This document shows positions 10,794-19,882 of a stretch of 26,378 nt of DNA, piece after piece (position 1 is the first letter of the stretch; each line of letters starts with the position of its first letter). Position numbers and translations under genes: made by a program. The stretch comes from Phallusia fumigata (taxonomy: Eukaryota > Chordata > Ascidiacea > Phlebobranchia > Ascidiidae). The stretch spans positions 1 to 26,378 of the forward strand of contig QXVZ01001106.1 of assembly GCA_008931825.1 (NCBI GenBank). The letters run 5' to 3'. The notes under the pieces were generated by a model. It had not been told where the DNA came from and did not search any database. It saw only the letters and a program-made list of their open reading frames with translations.

Positions 10794-13004
10794 ACAATTG
10801 TATACAGCCGTTTGGGCCGTTTCTGATAACATTAGCAAATCATGGCAGGTGATGTAAAAGCTGCCAGTGTTCGCATAACAGTTTTAAAAAGGGGTGTAGT
10901 GCAACAAAAGCGAACTGGACCTTCGTTCCGCCACCACTACAAGAAAATGGCGAGCCATTGGGGTCGAGGAATAGAGGAAGTGTAGTTGGCTTATGTAGAG
11001 AGCTCAGGCGTCTATAAAATGGTTTCGAACAAACTATTCTGCTGCTATCAACAAACAAAAATTTAAAAATGAGTTTGTTGCTTGACGTTTGGCACAGGTT
11101 GATATAAAATAACGCACATATCGTAAAAGCATTTTGCGCATAAAAACGCAAAAACTTCTTCGGCCTCAAACACGTCAGCTTGACGTCATCCTGCTCGGGG
11201 TAAGGAAGAGGTCGGCGCCGCGCGATGCCAATGAAACGTAGTAATCCGCCGCGACACTGGAATTGGCCTGGTGTCGGCTCAACCAACACTGCACTGTCTC
11301 CAATGACGACCAATAACCTTATAACATGGCGTCGTTTGCTGCTGTTTTCCCGTGGCTGTCCCGTCAAGCGACGCCAGTGCTGGAGTGATATGCCGCCATC
11401 ATTGCACAGTTGAGCTTAACGCAATTCAGTTGTGTTTGGCTCAATGTGAATAAAATCTCATCCAAAAGTAACACTTAATTATCGCGTATGGAGTAATGGC
11501 CAAGCGTGGAACTACGTCTTAGAAAAACAATCACAGTGGGAAAATGACCAAAATCGCGAGATGTCGTTGAAATTCGGTGCAGCTGCAGGTCACCACCGTG
11601 CCAGAAATTATGTCAAATACCATACAGCAATTTTGTTTTAAATAAATTGTAGTAGCCACCACCTGCAAACTTTGCGACATTGTTTCCGGCTTCCCCAGAA
11701 TTATTGTTGTCGGTTGTGATTTTCTGCGGCAGAGTCGAAAATGATCCTTGCAAGGAAACATGTACGCCCGAGACAGTCCTACCTCATTTGGTGTTAAAAT
11801 TTCAGCACAACCAAGAAAAAAACTAGGCAAAGCGAAGTGAGGGTCGAAGTCCAGGCGCCCACTGACCAGCTTGTATCGTGGGAATCGAATGGTCGCCGAA
11901 TGTCTGCTCTTTCCAACCTTTTTCTCGGGTCACCACCAGACTGTCGACGTTGGTTCTCTCAAGAGTCCATGTTTGTTTCCGGCATCCACGCAAGAAACAC
12001 AACACGATGCGCAGCACTTGCGTCAAAAACACTGTGCGGTCGTGAGAGTAGGTTACATTCACGCACCAATCATATTTGTAGGCACACAATAAACTAGGAC
12101 AAACTGGAAAATAAATCGATTTTTTAAAAGTCTTCTCTGTGGTTTGATGTTAGTAATGGCCTTGTTGAATGTTACGTTCAGCACGGTGGTATATTTGCCG
12201 ATTCCATTCCATTGCACTTGAAAGACGCCGCGGTCAAAATGGCAAAACAACGTCCATTCAGTTTCTATTTGGGCTTAAACTTGGTTCTGAAGATGCGAGG
12301 ATCAACGAAGGTCAAGCACAAAAGATTCAGAAGTTATCTGCGGGGTTCACGACTTTTTCGAGGCAATTGTCCTTTGAAAGGCCTTTGAACAATCGTCAAT
12401 TGCTGAAAAACACCTTTGTTGAACATCAAGTTAGTTGCCAAAAACCAGCGATTGTGTGAAGTGTATTTGTCGTCGCGTCAGAATTTTGACGCCATCGCAA
12501 CTGATACTTCCGGACAAGCTTTCGCAAAAGGGCAAACTTCGTGAACAACAGTAGGTCGCTGAGCAAGGTCAAAAACAATACCTACTGTTTTTTATGTGTA
12601 AACAACTGAAGAGAAACAAAACGCCTTTGGTTTGTTTTCATGAAAGAGCAAAAAAAGAGCAAAGATCAAAGCCTGACATGTAAGGTGTTCAATCAAATCA
12701 ACGGAATTGTAAGGTGCTACCTATAAAGTACCACGAATTCGGAATCGTCGCCGAAGTTGTAATTGAAGAAACATCGAAGCCCCCAAACGCATGAAGAGCC
12801 TCACAGTAAAAACTCTAAAAAAAGAAACTTGCCCGAGAGCTCATAACGCTTTACAATTACTTCCTGGAATAGCCGGTCTACTAGTTCTTTAGTCGGTGTG
12901 TGGCAATGCTGACGGGAAACACACGACTGCTGGTCATATCGAACAGGTTCAGCTGGCAGGTGCACACAGTCGAAGCAGCAAGATAAGAAACTCATTTGAA
13001 GGAT
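10794..13004. other. Intergenic region between the two Ly6 genes
   Basis: No gene is recognised. Bases around 11160-12080 look richer in G+C than their surroundings and carry longer frames (10840-11367 on minus, 175 codons; 11837-12097 on plus). None shows a known motif, a signal peptide or convincing splice sites. A short plus frame starts at the ATG near 10841 (47 codons, basic) and another near 12238. Promoter sequence for the second Ly6 gene is expected at the right end. Confidence 0.55.
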
Positions 13005-14581
13005 ATGAAGTCTGACTACAATCAATTGCTCGTGCTAGTTCTGCTCTTCGTCCTTCTCCCGGGTAAGTTTAGTTGTTTCTGAATCAGTTATTTAAAACAG
13101 AACGTTCGAAATTGTAGACCATTTTCTAATGATAAGCCTGATACAGTTGGAAATTTAAAATTAGTCATCAAATTCTCAAGGGTAGCAACTCGTCATGTTT
13201 TGGCACCAATTGCTTGTGGAAGTGCTTATTAGGAACACTTTGGCCACACATCAGTAGCAGACAACTTAGGGTTCATTTTAACATGCGTCGCATAGAAAAG
13301 TTTGCAGCTATGTTTAAGTTTATAAAGACCTACAAAAATGATTTTATATTTTACAGTTCGGGCGTTGAAGTGCTACTCGTGTCAGGAAGCGACCCCCAAT
13401 TGCATGAAACCAGATGAAACGACCGCTACGATGACCTGCGAAGACGGTCAAAAGTGTGGAGTGCATTCGTCGTACATGGGTACATTTTTGTTGATAAAAA
13501 GTGAAGTACCAGGATGTGTTGTATATACGTATTCTACGTGAGATGCCCAAACAAGTTAACATTTTTTTGTCGAGAAAGAATGATATGCAACAAATACCGA
13601 GACCATTACTGATTTTAAAGATCCTAAATTTTTAGAACCTTAACAATTTACAACTTTAATATTTCAAATGTGTCTTATCAAAAGGGCAATGCGAAGCCCT
13701 GACGATATGGTGTACGTTGATAAGTACTGTGAGTTTAGAGTAAACAGCACCCCCCAAACATGTATTGAATTCAAGACCGCATGTTGTGTGGACATAAGGA
13801 ATGGATAATTTAAACTCCAGGCTTGACATTTCAGGAAATAACACGAAGCCATTGATGTTTACCCGGTTCTGCAGTCCAGGCAGCATGAACACTGACTGTA
13901 AGACCAGCGGTGAAGTTAAAACCTGCTTTTCCCAATGCAATACAGGTAGCCTAAATGTAGAAAAGCTTTATTTGTAAATTTGTAAAACTTTCACTCCACC
14001 CTCTACCACACACCTAAGATTTTTTGTGTACATGACTTCACATAATTGTTATCCGTCTAATGCGCCATGGGAATCCGGCCCGCTTGATGATTTCATACGT
14101 TTCTGAGTCTGCCCAAAAAGGCAAATCTCTACCCTAATATCGACCGCTTACCAACCGTAGTCATGTTTTACTGGCCGTCCCGCATGAACCGCTTACCAAC
14201 CGTAGTCACGTTTAACCATTTTGTCATTATTTTACTGGCCCATCCCACATGAGTCTGGGTCTGGCCCCAGAACCAAACTGAGTCTGACATGCCTGCCCTG
14301 AGAGCCCCAAAAGGGCTCTGGCTTCTACAGTGACTATGAAAATGTTTACCTTGCCTAACTGTCTTGTTGCTACAATTATTGAGTAGCCCTGTCCTATTGC
14401 CTCACCAATGTTAAACCGTAAAGTTTATTTGCATCAAATAATAATATTAAAATAACTTTGGTAATTTGCAGATCTATGTGGAGGATCACACGCATCTCGC
14501 ACCTCGCACTCTTTGCCGCTGATTACGCTTTCCACAATTTTGTTGTATTTCTTTCAAACGATTCATTTTAATTGGGTGTAA
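13005..14581 (+). CDS. Ly6/uPAR three-finger domain protein, probably GPI-anchored (Ly6-B)
   Basis: Four exons: 13005-13062, 13357-13479, 13835-13945, 14472-14581. They encode 133 residues, and all introns are phase 1, as in Ly6-A. Exon 3 is 111 bases in both genes. Residues 1-19 form the signal peptide. Ten cysteines lie at 25, 28, 35, 47, 53, 73, 82, 91, 95 and 100, starting CYSC and ending CNT-DLC. There is a possible N-glycan at Asn62. The C-terminus (about 111-125) is hydrophobic, as in a GPI signal. One oddity: the Asn that normally follows the last Ly6 cysteine, kept in Ly6-A, is Gly101 here. The protein is otherwise strongly diverged from Ly6-A, so the pair is old. Role and ligand are unknown. 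The 3' end faces NIT1. Confidence 0.88.
13946..14471 (+). other. Third intron of Ly6-B, with internal repeats
   Basis: This 526-bp GT-AG intron contains two copies of CCGCTTACCAACCGTAGTCA, starting near 14146 and 14189. It also has two related copies of a TTTTACTGGCC...CATGA block (near 14166 and 14231). A short hairpin, AGAGCCC-CAAAA-GGGCTCT, lies at about 14301-14320. Together these suggest a small repeat or MITE-like insertion, but no clear termini are visible. Confidence 0.6.
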
Positions 14582-14664
14582 GTGCGATGTTTACTCGTGA
14601 AGCGTAAATTAGAAGAAAACCTACGACGAATGATGCAATAACGTACGTTGGCGCGCTTTGTCTT

Positions 14665-14674
14665 AATAAATAAA
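14665..14674 (+). terminator. Polyadenylation signal of Ly6-B
   Basis: Two overlapping AATAAA hexamers lie 84 bases after the stop codon. The convergent NIT1 stop is only about 175 bases further on. Confidence 0.65.
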
Positions 14675-14849
14675 ACATTTATCGTATTTCAAATAACAGT
14701 TTGCAGAAATTATCTCCATCGAGATATTTAAAGCAGTTAAAGTGAGGTTTCTAAGAATTAAACAAGAGCGCCAATTGTCATGTGGTAAATTGCATATGTA
14801 ACAAACGGCAAAGGGTGTGCCTTACAACAATTAATAGGACGGAATTTAA

Positions 14850-15791
14850 TTATTCTGGGCACAAAGTTTTTTCTTTGCGATCGGAATATAAACTCCATCT
14901 CGTATGCAAATCAATTGGCATGCTCTGGCGAATCTTTTGCATGTAGCCGTGATCGACTGTGGCAGTTGCGACGCCAATCTCTGCGCCAGCGTCTGCCAAC
15001 ACAGTTCCCCACGGATCCACGATCAAGCTGTGCCCGTAAAACGAACGTGCCCCGTGCTTTCCAGTCAGCGCAGCCGCAACAACGTAACACTGGGTTTCAA
15101 TGGCCCTGGCGCGCAGCAAAGCATGCCAATGAGCGTGGCCTGTGGGAACTGTGAAGGCCGAAGGGTAAGTTAGGACTTCGGCACCTCGACGTCGCAGCTC
15201 GCATGACATTTGCGGGAAGCGGACGTCATAACAAACCAGTGACGCCACGCGACCAATTGGCGTCTCAATGACGTCAGTCATCGCGCTTCCTGGCACGGTG
15301 TGGGCCGTTTCTGTCAACGTGATCTTGCCGGGTATGTCGACACTAAATAAATGGCACTTGTCATATACCGATCTTACCTCACCAGCATCGTCGATAATCA
15401 CGTGAGATACACGGCACTTTGATTGGTCGTCACCAGCGCTTTTTCGGTGAATCCCACCCAAAGATATCCAGATCTTTTCGCGGCGCGCTAATTCGCAGTA
15501 CCATGAGCTAACAGAGTTATTAGAAGACAGCGTCTCCGCTAGTGGCGCCGCATTGCTTGCTACAAAGTCGCAGGCTTCCGGCAAAAACGCCATGGTTGCA
15601 CCGCGCCGCTTGCTCTCGCATACCAATCGTTTTCCCAGCTCAAAATTTTCCAGTTTGTTGTCAGTCACGTCCATTTGACACACTGCAACAATCGAGTTTT
15701 CCATTGTGCTCAAAAAACGGCGAAAATGTTGCAAGCTTGTCCTGATATATGCCAGGACCATACAGCTACAGCTACGCCAAACTCTGCACAA
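14850..15791 (-). CDS. NIT1: NIT1-like nitrilase-family amidase (deaminated glutathione amidase)
   Basis: Single-exon, 313-residue carbon-nitrogen hydrolase. In animals NIT1 hydrolyses deaminated glutathione, a metabolite-repair reaction in mitochondria and cytosol. The catalytic triad is visible: Glu72 in FLPEACDF, Lys145 in YDKCHLF and Cys187 in LVCYDVRFP. The substrate-loop HWHALLRARAIE and the late GHSLIVDPWG block also match the family. Residues 1-29 are rich in Arg with few acids, resembling a mitochondrial presequence. A second Met at 30 starts a typical cytosolic NIT1 N-terminus, so two products from one mRNA are possible. It lacks introns, unlike the plus-strand genes here. It is convergent with Ly6-B and lies 626 bases downstream of the WD-repeat gene. 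NIT2 is a less likely alternative. Confidence 0.92.
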   Translation of the reverse strand: MCRVWRSCSCMVLAYIRTSLQHFRRFLSTMENSIVAVCQMDVTDNKLENFELGKRLVCESKRRGATMAFLPEACDFVASNAAPLAETLSSNNSVSSWYCELARREKIWISLGGIHRKSAGDDQSKCRVSHVIIDDAGEVRSVYDKCHLFSVDIPGKITLTETAHTVPGSAMTDVIETPIGRVASLVCYDVRFPQMSCELRRRGAEVLTYPSAFTVPTGHAHWHALLRARAIETQCYVVAAALTGKHGARSFYGHSLIVDPWGTVLADAGAEIGVATATVDHGYMQKIRQSMPIDLHTRWSLYSDRKEKTLCPE

Positions 15792-16417
15792 ACAACTGAA
15801 TTGTCAGAGCAAATCTGAGTGTTTTGGTGTCAGATTAATCAGGTGGATTGCATAACAAGGATCACATACGACTGAAAATAAAGTTTATACAACTGTAATA
15901 CAATATTATTTAAACATCACAGTGATAGATTGAGGATGAAGACATGGGTGTAAATGAAATTTTCAGTTTAAGCTGGAAACCTGCATGTGACAAGTAAAAA
16001 GTGAAACAGATGAACTATAAAATGTTTCCAACCTTAAACAAAGAAGTAAATGTCGTATAAAAGTGGTTTCGAATACAAAATAAATTGCTGCATAAAAAAT
16101 GACACTGAACAAACAGAAATTGAAAACTTACTTGAGACCAACATTTAGGTGATTTAAAAAAAGCTTGGCAACAAGGCATTTATAAAAATGGTAAGTTTTT
16201 GACAAAAATACGGAAACACTGAAGAATGGCAACAGTTGACAAGCTATCATGGCTTCAACAAACAAAGCTATCATGGCTTCAAAAACCATGTATGCATTAA
16301 CACATTGTCATTAGATTCTATATGGCAAAGGCATGAGGCAAAATAAAGGGCCAGAAACTGTTGATCTGGAAGGCTACCAAAATGTGCAACGAAAAATTAA
16401 CACATTCCTGTGCATGT
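15792..16417. other. Spacer between the WD-repeat gene and NIT1
   Basis: AT-rich sequence with no gene. It should hold the 3' UTR of the WD-repeat gene and the promoter of NIT1, both on the minus strand. No AATAAA is obvious on the minus strand; TATAAA-type variants occur. A 24-bp unit (AAGCTATCATGGCTTCAACA plus AAC and A) is repeated in tandem at 16241-16288. Confidence 0.6.
16241..16288. repeat. 24-bp tandem repeat, two copies
   Basis: The unit AAGCTATCATGGCTTCAACA plus four bases occurs at 16241-16264 and again, with slight change at its end, at 16265-16288. Confidence 0.7.
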
Positions 16418-19400
16418 TTAAATGTCATCTGCATTTTCAACATTTAAGTGATGATCTTCTTTGAAATACTCCTGCATGCGTTCCCAATCTCTTTTCCACA
16501 CAACTTTTCTAACATCCTGAGGAATTCGTTCCTTGGTGGCCTTAGCAACCACAATGTCCAGCAAACTGTTCAAAGTCATTTTTATGTAGAGTTCAATAGG
16601 CATTTCTCTCAATGTGCAGATTTCGTCAACACATGCCTGTTCTGGTTTGAACCAACCAATCTCAAAGTTTTCATCTGATCCAGATTGCTGATTGTTTTCT
16701 TTAGTCTCCAAAAGTCCATTGTAAGACAGCTGAACTGCTTCACGCTCATCTTTGCTGTTATCATCATTCAGTGTCAGAAGGCGTGACAAAACACCTGATT
16801 TGTTTCCCAATAATGGAAAGATAGCTAAAAAGCTGGCCAAGCCATCTGGGTTTAAGTACAATACATGGGAACCTGGATTGATTTTGTTGATTTTGGGAGG
16901 AAGAATAAGACCATGGTTGATTTTAGTTGCCTTTTCTTTGTTCAGTGGTGAATGAACAACTTGTCTACCACTAAGCAGTGAATAGACCTCAAGGTCTCCA
17001 ACTACATTAAAAGCAATGTATTCTGTGCCAAACACTTGGTTTACTCTTGAAACAGAGAACCTTGCGGCAACCCCAGCTCGACATAAATCAAACTTTTCAG
17101 TTGAAATGTTGACAACGATTGGCCCAATGTTACCTAACTGGTATTGCTCCAAATCAAAATCTATAATTGAGATGTGCTTTCGAACTTTGGGAAGGTGCTC
17201 ATTAAACAGCAACTGAAAGTACATTCGGTCACCTGCAGGTGCCACAAAGGTTTGTAAAACATGAAGGGCTTGCACCGTTGAGGGCTCATATACACGCTCA
17301 ACGAACTTTACCAGAAGCTGGCTTTCCCTTCTATAAGTGAGAACGTAAAATGTTGCACCACCAGCAGAAATGTCATTCTGCTTATACCCAGGTGGAGCAT
17401 AGATGCGGGTGATAAACTTTGGTGGTTTCTTTGCCTTGTCTTCCCCTTCCAACTCATCAGGAAACTCATCAGTATGCCAGGGTTTTTGCTCTAACAAAGT
17501 GCTGTTTTGTATTTCACGCAGCACACCACGCCTTTCTTTTTCAACCAGCACCTTGCTCTTCGTTTTTCTGCCTTTGATTTTCTTTTTTAGTGCCACTTCG
17601 TCCTCAAATCGAACAACATCTGAGCCTTGGGGGACTAGAATCTCCTCTACAAAAGAGAGGTTCAATTTCTTGTAGGGTGTCAACCATCCAAATGTGTTGA
17701 CAAACTCAGAATCATGTCGCCATACACAAATGTTGTATGCTACATCAACTGAAACCATGTCATTATGATTTTTAACAAAGCAAATTTCTGCAAGTTGATG
17801 CCGGTGGTAGCGAAACAACTCAACTTCGATATCCTGGCCAATTTTGTTGACTTTTTTGTCAGGAATAGCACCAATTCCCCACACATAAGTAGTTTCTTCT
17901 ATTGGTTGCACAGTGTCTTCCATTATTTGTTCAGTACAACGCCTTCTGATTACCTCAGTGAGGTCGCACTTCAAAATATCACCATTTTTTAGGGCAACTA
18001 CAATACTGTCTTGAGTTGTAGCAAATGACAAAGTGGGAAAAAACACAACATGGGAAGGCACATGGAGTTCATTTGAAGATGTCACCAATGGCCCATCTTG
18101 AAATGTAAAATCCTTTCTTCGAGTTTCTAGCACACACAATGCTGTGAGTTGCTGGCTGTTAATACTTTCATCTTCTATATCCAAAGAATTGAGGTCACCT
18201 ACAGCAACATATGGGGCATAGGACAAACTCCACATTATGACACAACCACCAGCAGACAGGGTAACAAGCCTTGACATGTCCAAGCTCCATTGGATTGTAA
18301 TGATTGCATCGTATGTTCTGCCCTCATAAGAAACACAGCGAACTGGTCTTACTGGCTGCCAAGTCATGTCATGTACCAAAATGTCACCTCTAAGTGTCCC
18401 AATTGCCAGAAGTTTATGGTCAAATGATGCAGTAGCAATTGAAACACCTACGCTTTGCTTTGAGTTAAAAGAAAATTCTGGTAGTTCAGCTCTAAAACTT
18501 TCCCACATGTCAAATTCTTTTAAAGCATATTCAGCTAAAACTCGGGAGTTGCCAAACTGAGAGTTTCGCTTTGAAACAGCAAGTTCTGAAGAGACAACCT
18601 CAGCATCTGCACCACTTTCAACAACCACTGGTGGAGGAGGTGTTACCAACTTTTGGACAGTTGGTGATTGTCGTTCAATGGGAGTATCTTCTCGAATAGC
18701 AGTTTGACTGTGTGTCCACAAACCAAACCTTGATCTAGAACGAGTGACTTTAATGCCTGACCAGGTTTGTTCCACAATTTTGCTCACTGGCTTTTTGCTT
18801 CTGTCTTTACTTCCAGTTGCTATTGTATGTGTGCTCTCCAGTATAATGTCTTCTGGATACACATTTGACATTAGTCCAAGGTAAAAACATTCTTCACACA
18901 GATCCTTAATAAGATCGTTGCAGCTTTCAAATATTAGATCATTTAATACATCCACAGTAACTTTTTGCTTGAGAGCTTCAACCTGAAAATCATCCCATTG
19001 CTGCAGGTCTGATTGTAGAAGCATTTGAATTAACTCTGAATCATTAGCACTGTCCTTACTTGCCTTTCTGTAAACTTCATCAAGAATTTGGTCAATAACC
19101 CATGAAGCTATACCAACAGGGATCCGATGAGCAGATTTGAACAACTCGAATGAAGCAGATGCATATACCCTTCTTGGCTTAGGAGGATCAGCATATCTTA
19201 CTTTCAACACTCGAACATTGTGTTCCATTGATCTAATCTTCTTTTTGGTCTCATTTACAAAGTAGCCAAGATCCTCAGACAAAGTTTCAGGGGATGACTG
19301 TTGGTCTCTCCAATGCAGACCAGCCAAACCAACTGCTGCAGCCTGATCATCTAGTTCTGATTGTTTTTCTGCAAGCAGTTGTTGCTTTGCAACTCTCTTC

Positions 19401-19882
19401 TTGCGATTTTCTTGTAGATCTGTCCTCCCTTTCTTTGTCAAGGCATCAAGAAACTGTTTACGTTGTATTTGCACCTTTTCCCGGCTATCTGGACGCTGTT
19501 TTTCTGAAGTTAAGGTGACAAAGTGACTTGCTGCTTTATTTAAGCCTTCATCACCAAATGCCTGGTCAAGTTCATTCTTCAAAGTTGTTCCCTGCAATAA
19601 TGGCACAACATTTTTCTTATCTAGTGGTGGTATAATTTGCTGTGGGGCATCCACAGTGGGAAGATCAAAACTTTCTGAACTATAAGATCGCAAACGGTTT
19701 TGTTGTATCAGCTTCATCCTGCGAAGTGCCATTAAATCATTAACAATCTTCTTCTTCTTTTCAATCTGCTCCGAGTTGGCCTGAATGTCTGTCGAAGAAC
19801 CCAAAACTCTGCCACTTGCATAGTTCCTGCCTGGCAATGTCCTGTTTCTTGGTGGTTCAAGGCTCCAAAAAGGCCTGTCCAT
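16418..19882 (-). CDS. Large intronless WD40-repeat protein, unnamed
   Basis: A single 1154-codon open frame; length and reading continuity make coding certain. Residues 1-60 are basic, with a lysine-rich helix. Residues 130-220 are charged and probably coiled coil. Residues 240-350 are helical, with Cys clusters near 321-332. A proline run (PPPP, 415-418) sits in a low-complexity linker. From about 475 onward there are beta-propeller blades, for example LLAIGTLRGDILVHDMTW (491-508), QWSLDMSRLVTLSAGGCVIMWSL (531-553, read in parts) and DVAYNICVWRHD (713-724). A basic insert (766-800) breaks up the propeller, and more strand-rich sequence follows to the end. I do not recognise the family with certainty. 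The layout, helical N-terminus plus divergent WD40, resembles axonemal or ciliary WD proteins; that is inference. The start is the first ATG after an in-frame break. Confidence 0.9.
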   Translation of the reverse strand: MDRPFWSLEPPRNRTLPGRNYASGRVLGSSTDIQANSEQIEKKKKIVNDLMALRRMKLIQQNRLRSYSSESFDLPTVDAPQQIIPPLDKKNVVPLLQGTTLKNELDQAFGDEGLNKAASHFVTLTSEKQRPDSREKVQIQRKQFLDALTKKGRTDLQENRKKRVAKQQLLAEKQSELDDQAAAVGLAGLHWRDQQSSPETLSEDLGYFVNETKKKIRSMEHNVRVLKVRYADPPKPRRVYASASFELFKSAHRIPVGIASWVIDQILDEVYRKASKDSANDSELIQMLLQSDLQQWDDFQVEALKQKVTVDVLNDLIFESCNDLIKDLCEECFYLGLMSNVYPEDIILESTHTIATGSKDRSKKPVSKIVEQTWSGIKVTRSRSRFGLWTHSQTAIREDTPIERQSPTVQKLVTPPPPVVVESGADAEVVSSELAVSKRNSQFGNSRVLAEYALKEFDMWESFRAELPEFSFNSKQSVGVSIATASFDHKLLAIGTLRGDILVHDMTWQPVRPVRCVSYEGRTYDAIITIQWSLDMSRLVTLSAGGCVIMWSLSYAPYVAVGDLNSLDIEDESINSQQLTALCVLETRRKDFTFQDGPLVTSSNELHVPSHVVFFPTLSFATTQDSIVVALKNGDILKCDLTEVIRRRCTEQIMEDTVQPIEETTYVWGIGAIPDKKVNKIGQDIEVELFRYHRHQLAEICFVKNHNDMVSVDVAYNICVWRHDSEFVNTFGWLTPYKKLNLSFVEEILVPQGSDVVRFEDEVALKKKIKGRKTKSKVLVEKERRGVLREIQNSTLLEQKPWHTDEFPDELEGEDKAKKPPKFITRIYAPPGYKQNDISAGGATFYVLTYRRESQLLVKFVERVYEPSTVQALHVLQTFVAPAGDRMYFQLLFNEHLPKVRKHISIIDFDLEQYQLGNIGPIVVNISTEKFDLCRAGVAARFSVSRVNQVFGTEYIAFNVVGDLEVYSLLSGRQVVHSPLNKEKATKINHGLILPPKINKINPGSHVLYLNPDGLASFLAIFPLLGNKSGVLSRLLTLNDDNSKDEREAVQLSYNGLLETKENNQQSGSDENFEIGWFKPEQACVDEICTLREMPIELYIKMTLNSLLDIVVAKATKERIPQDVRKVVWKRDWERMQEYFKEDHHLNVENADDI

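Noticed and set aside
10840..11367. A 175-codon minus-strand protein gene
   Set aside because: No motif, no upstream splice or start context, and mixed composition; a long frame in a locally GC-richer patch can arise by chance.
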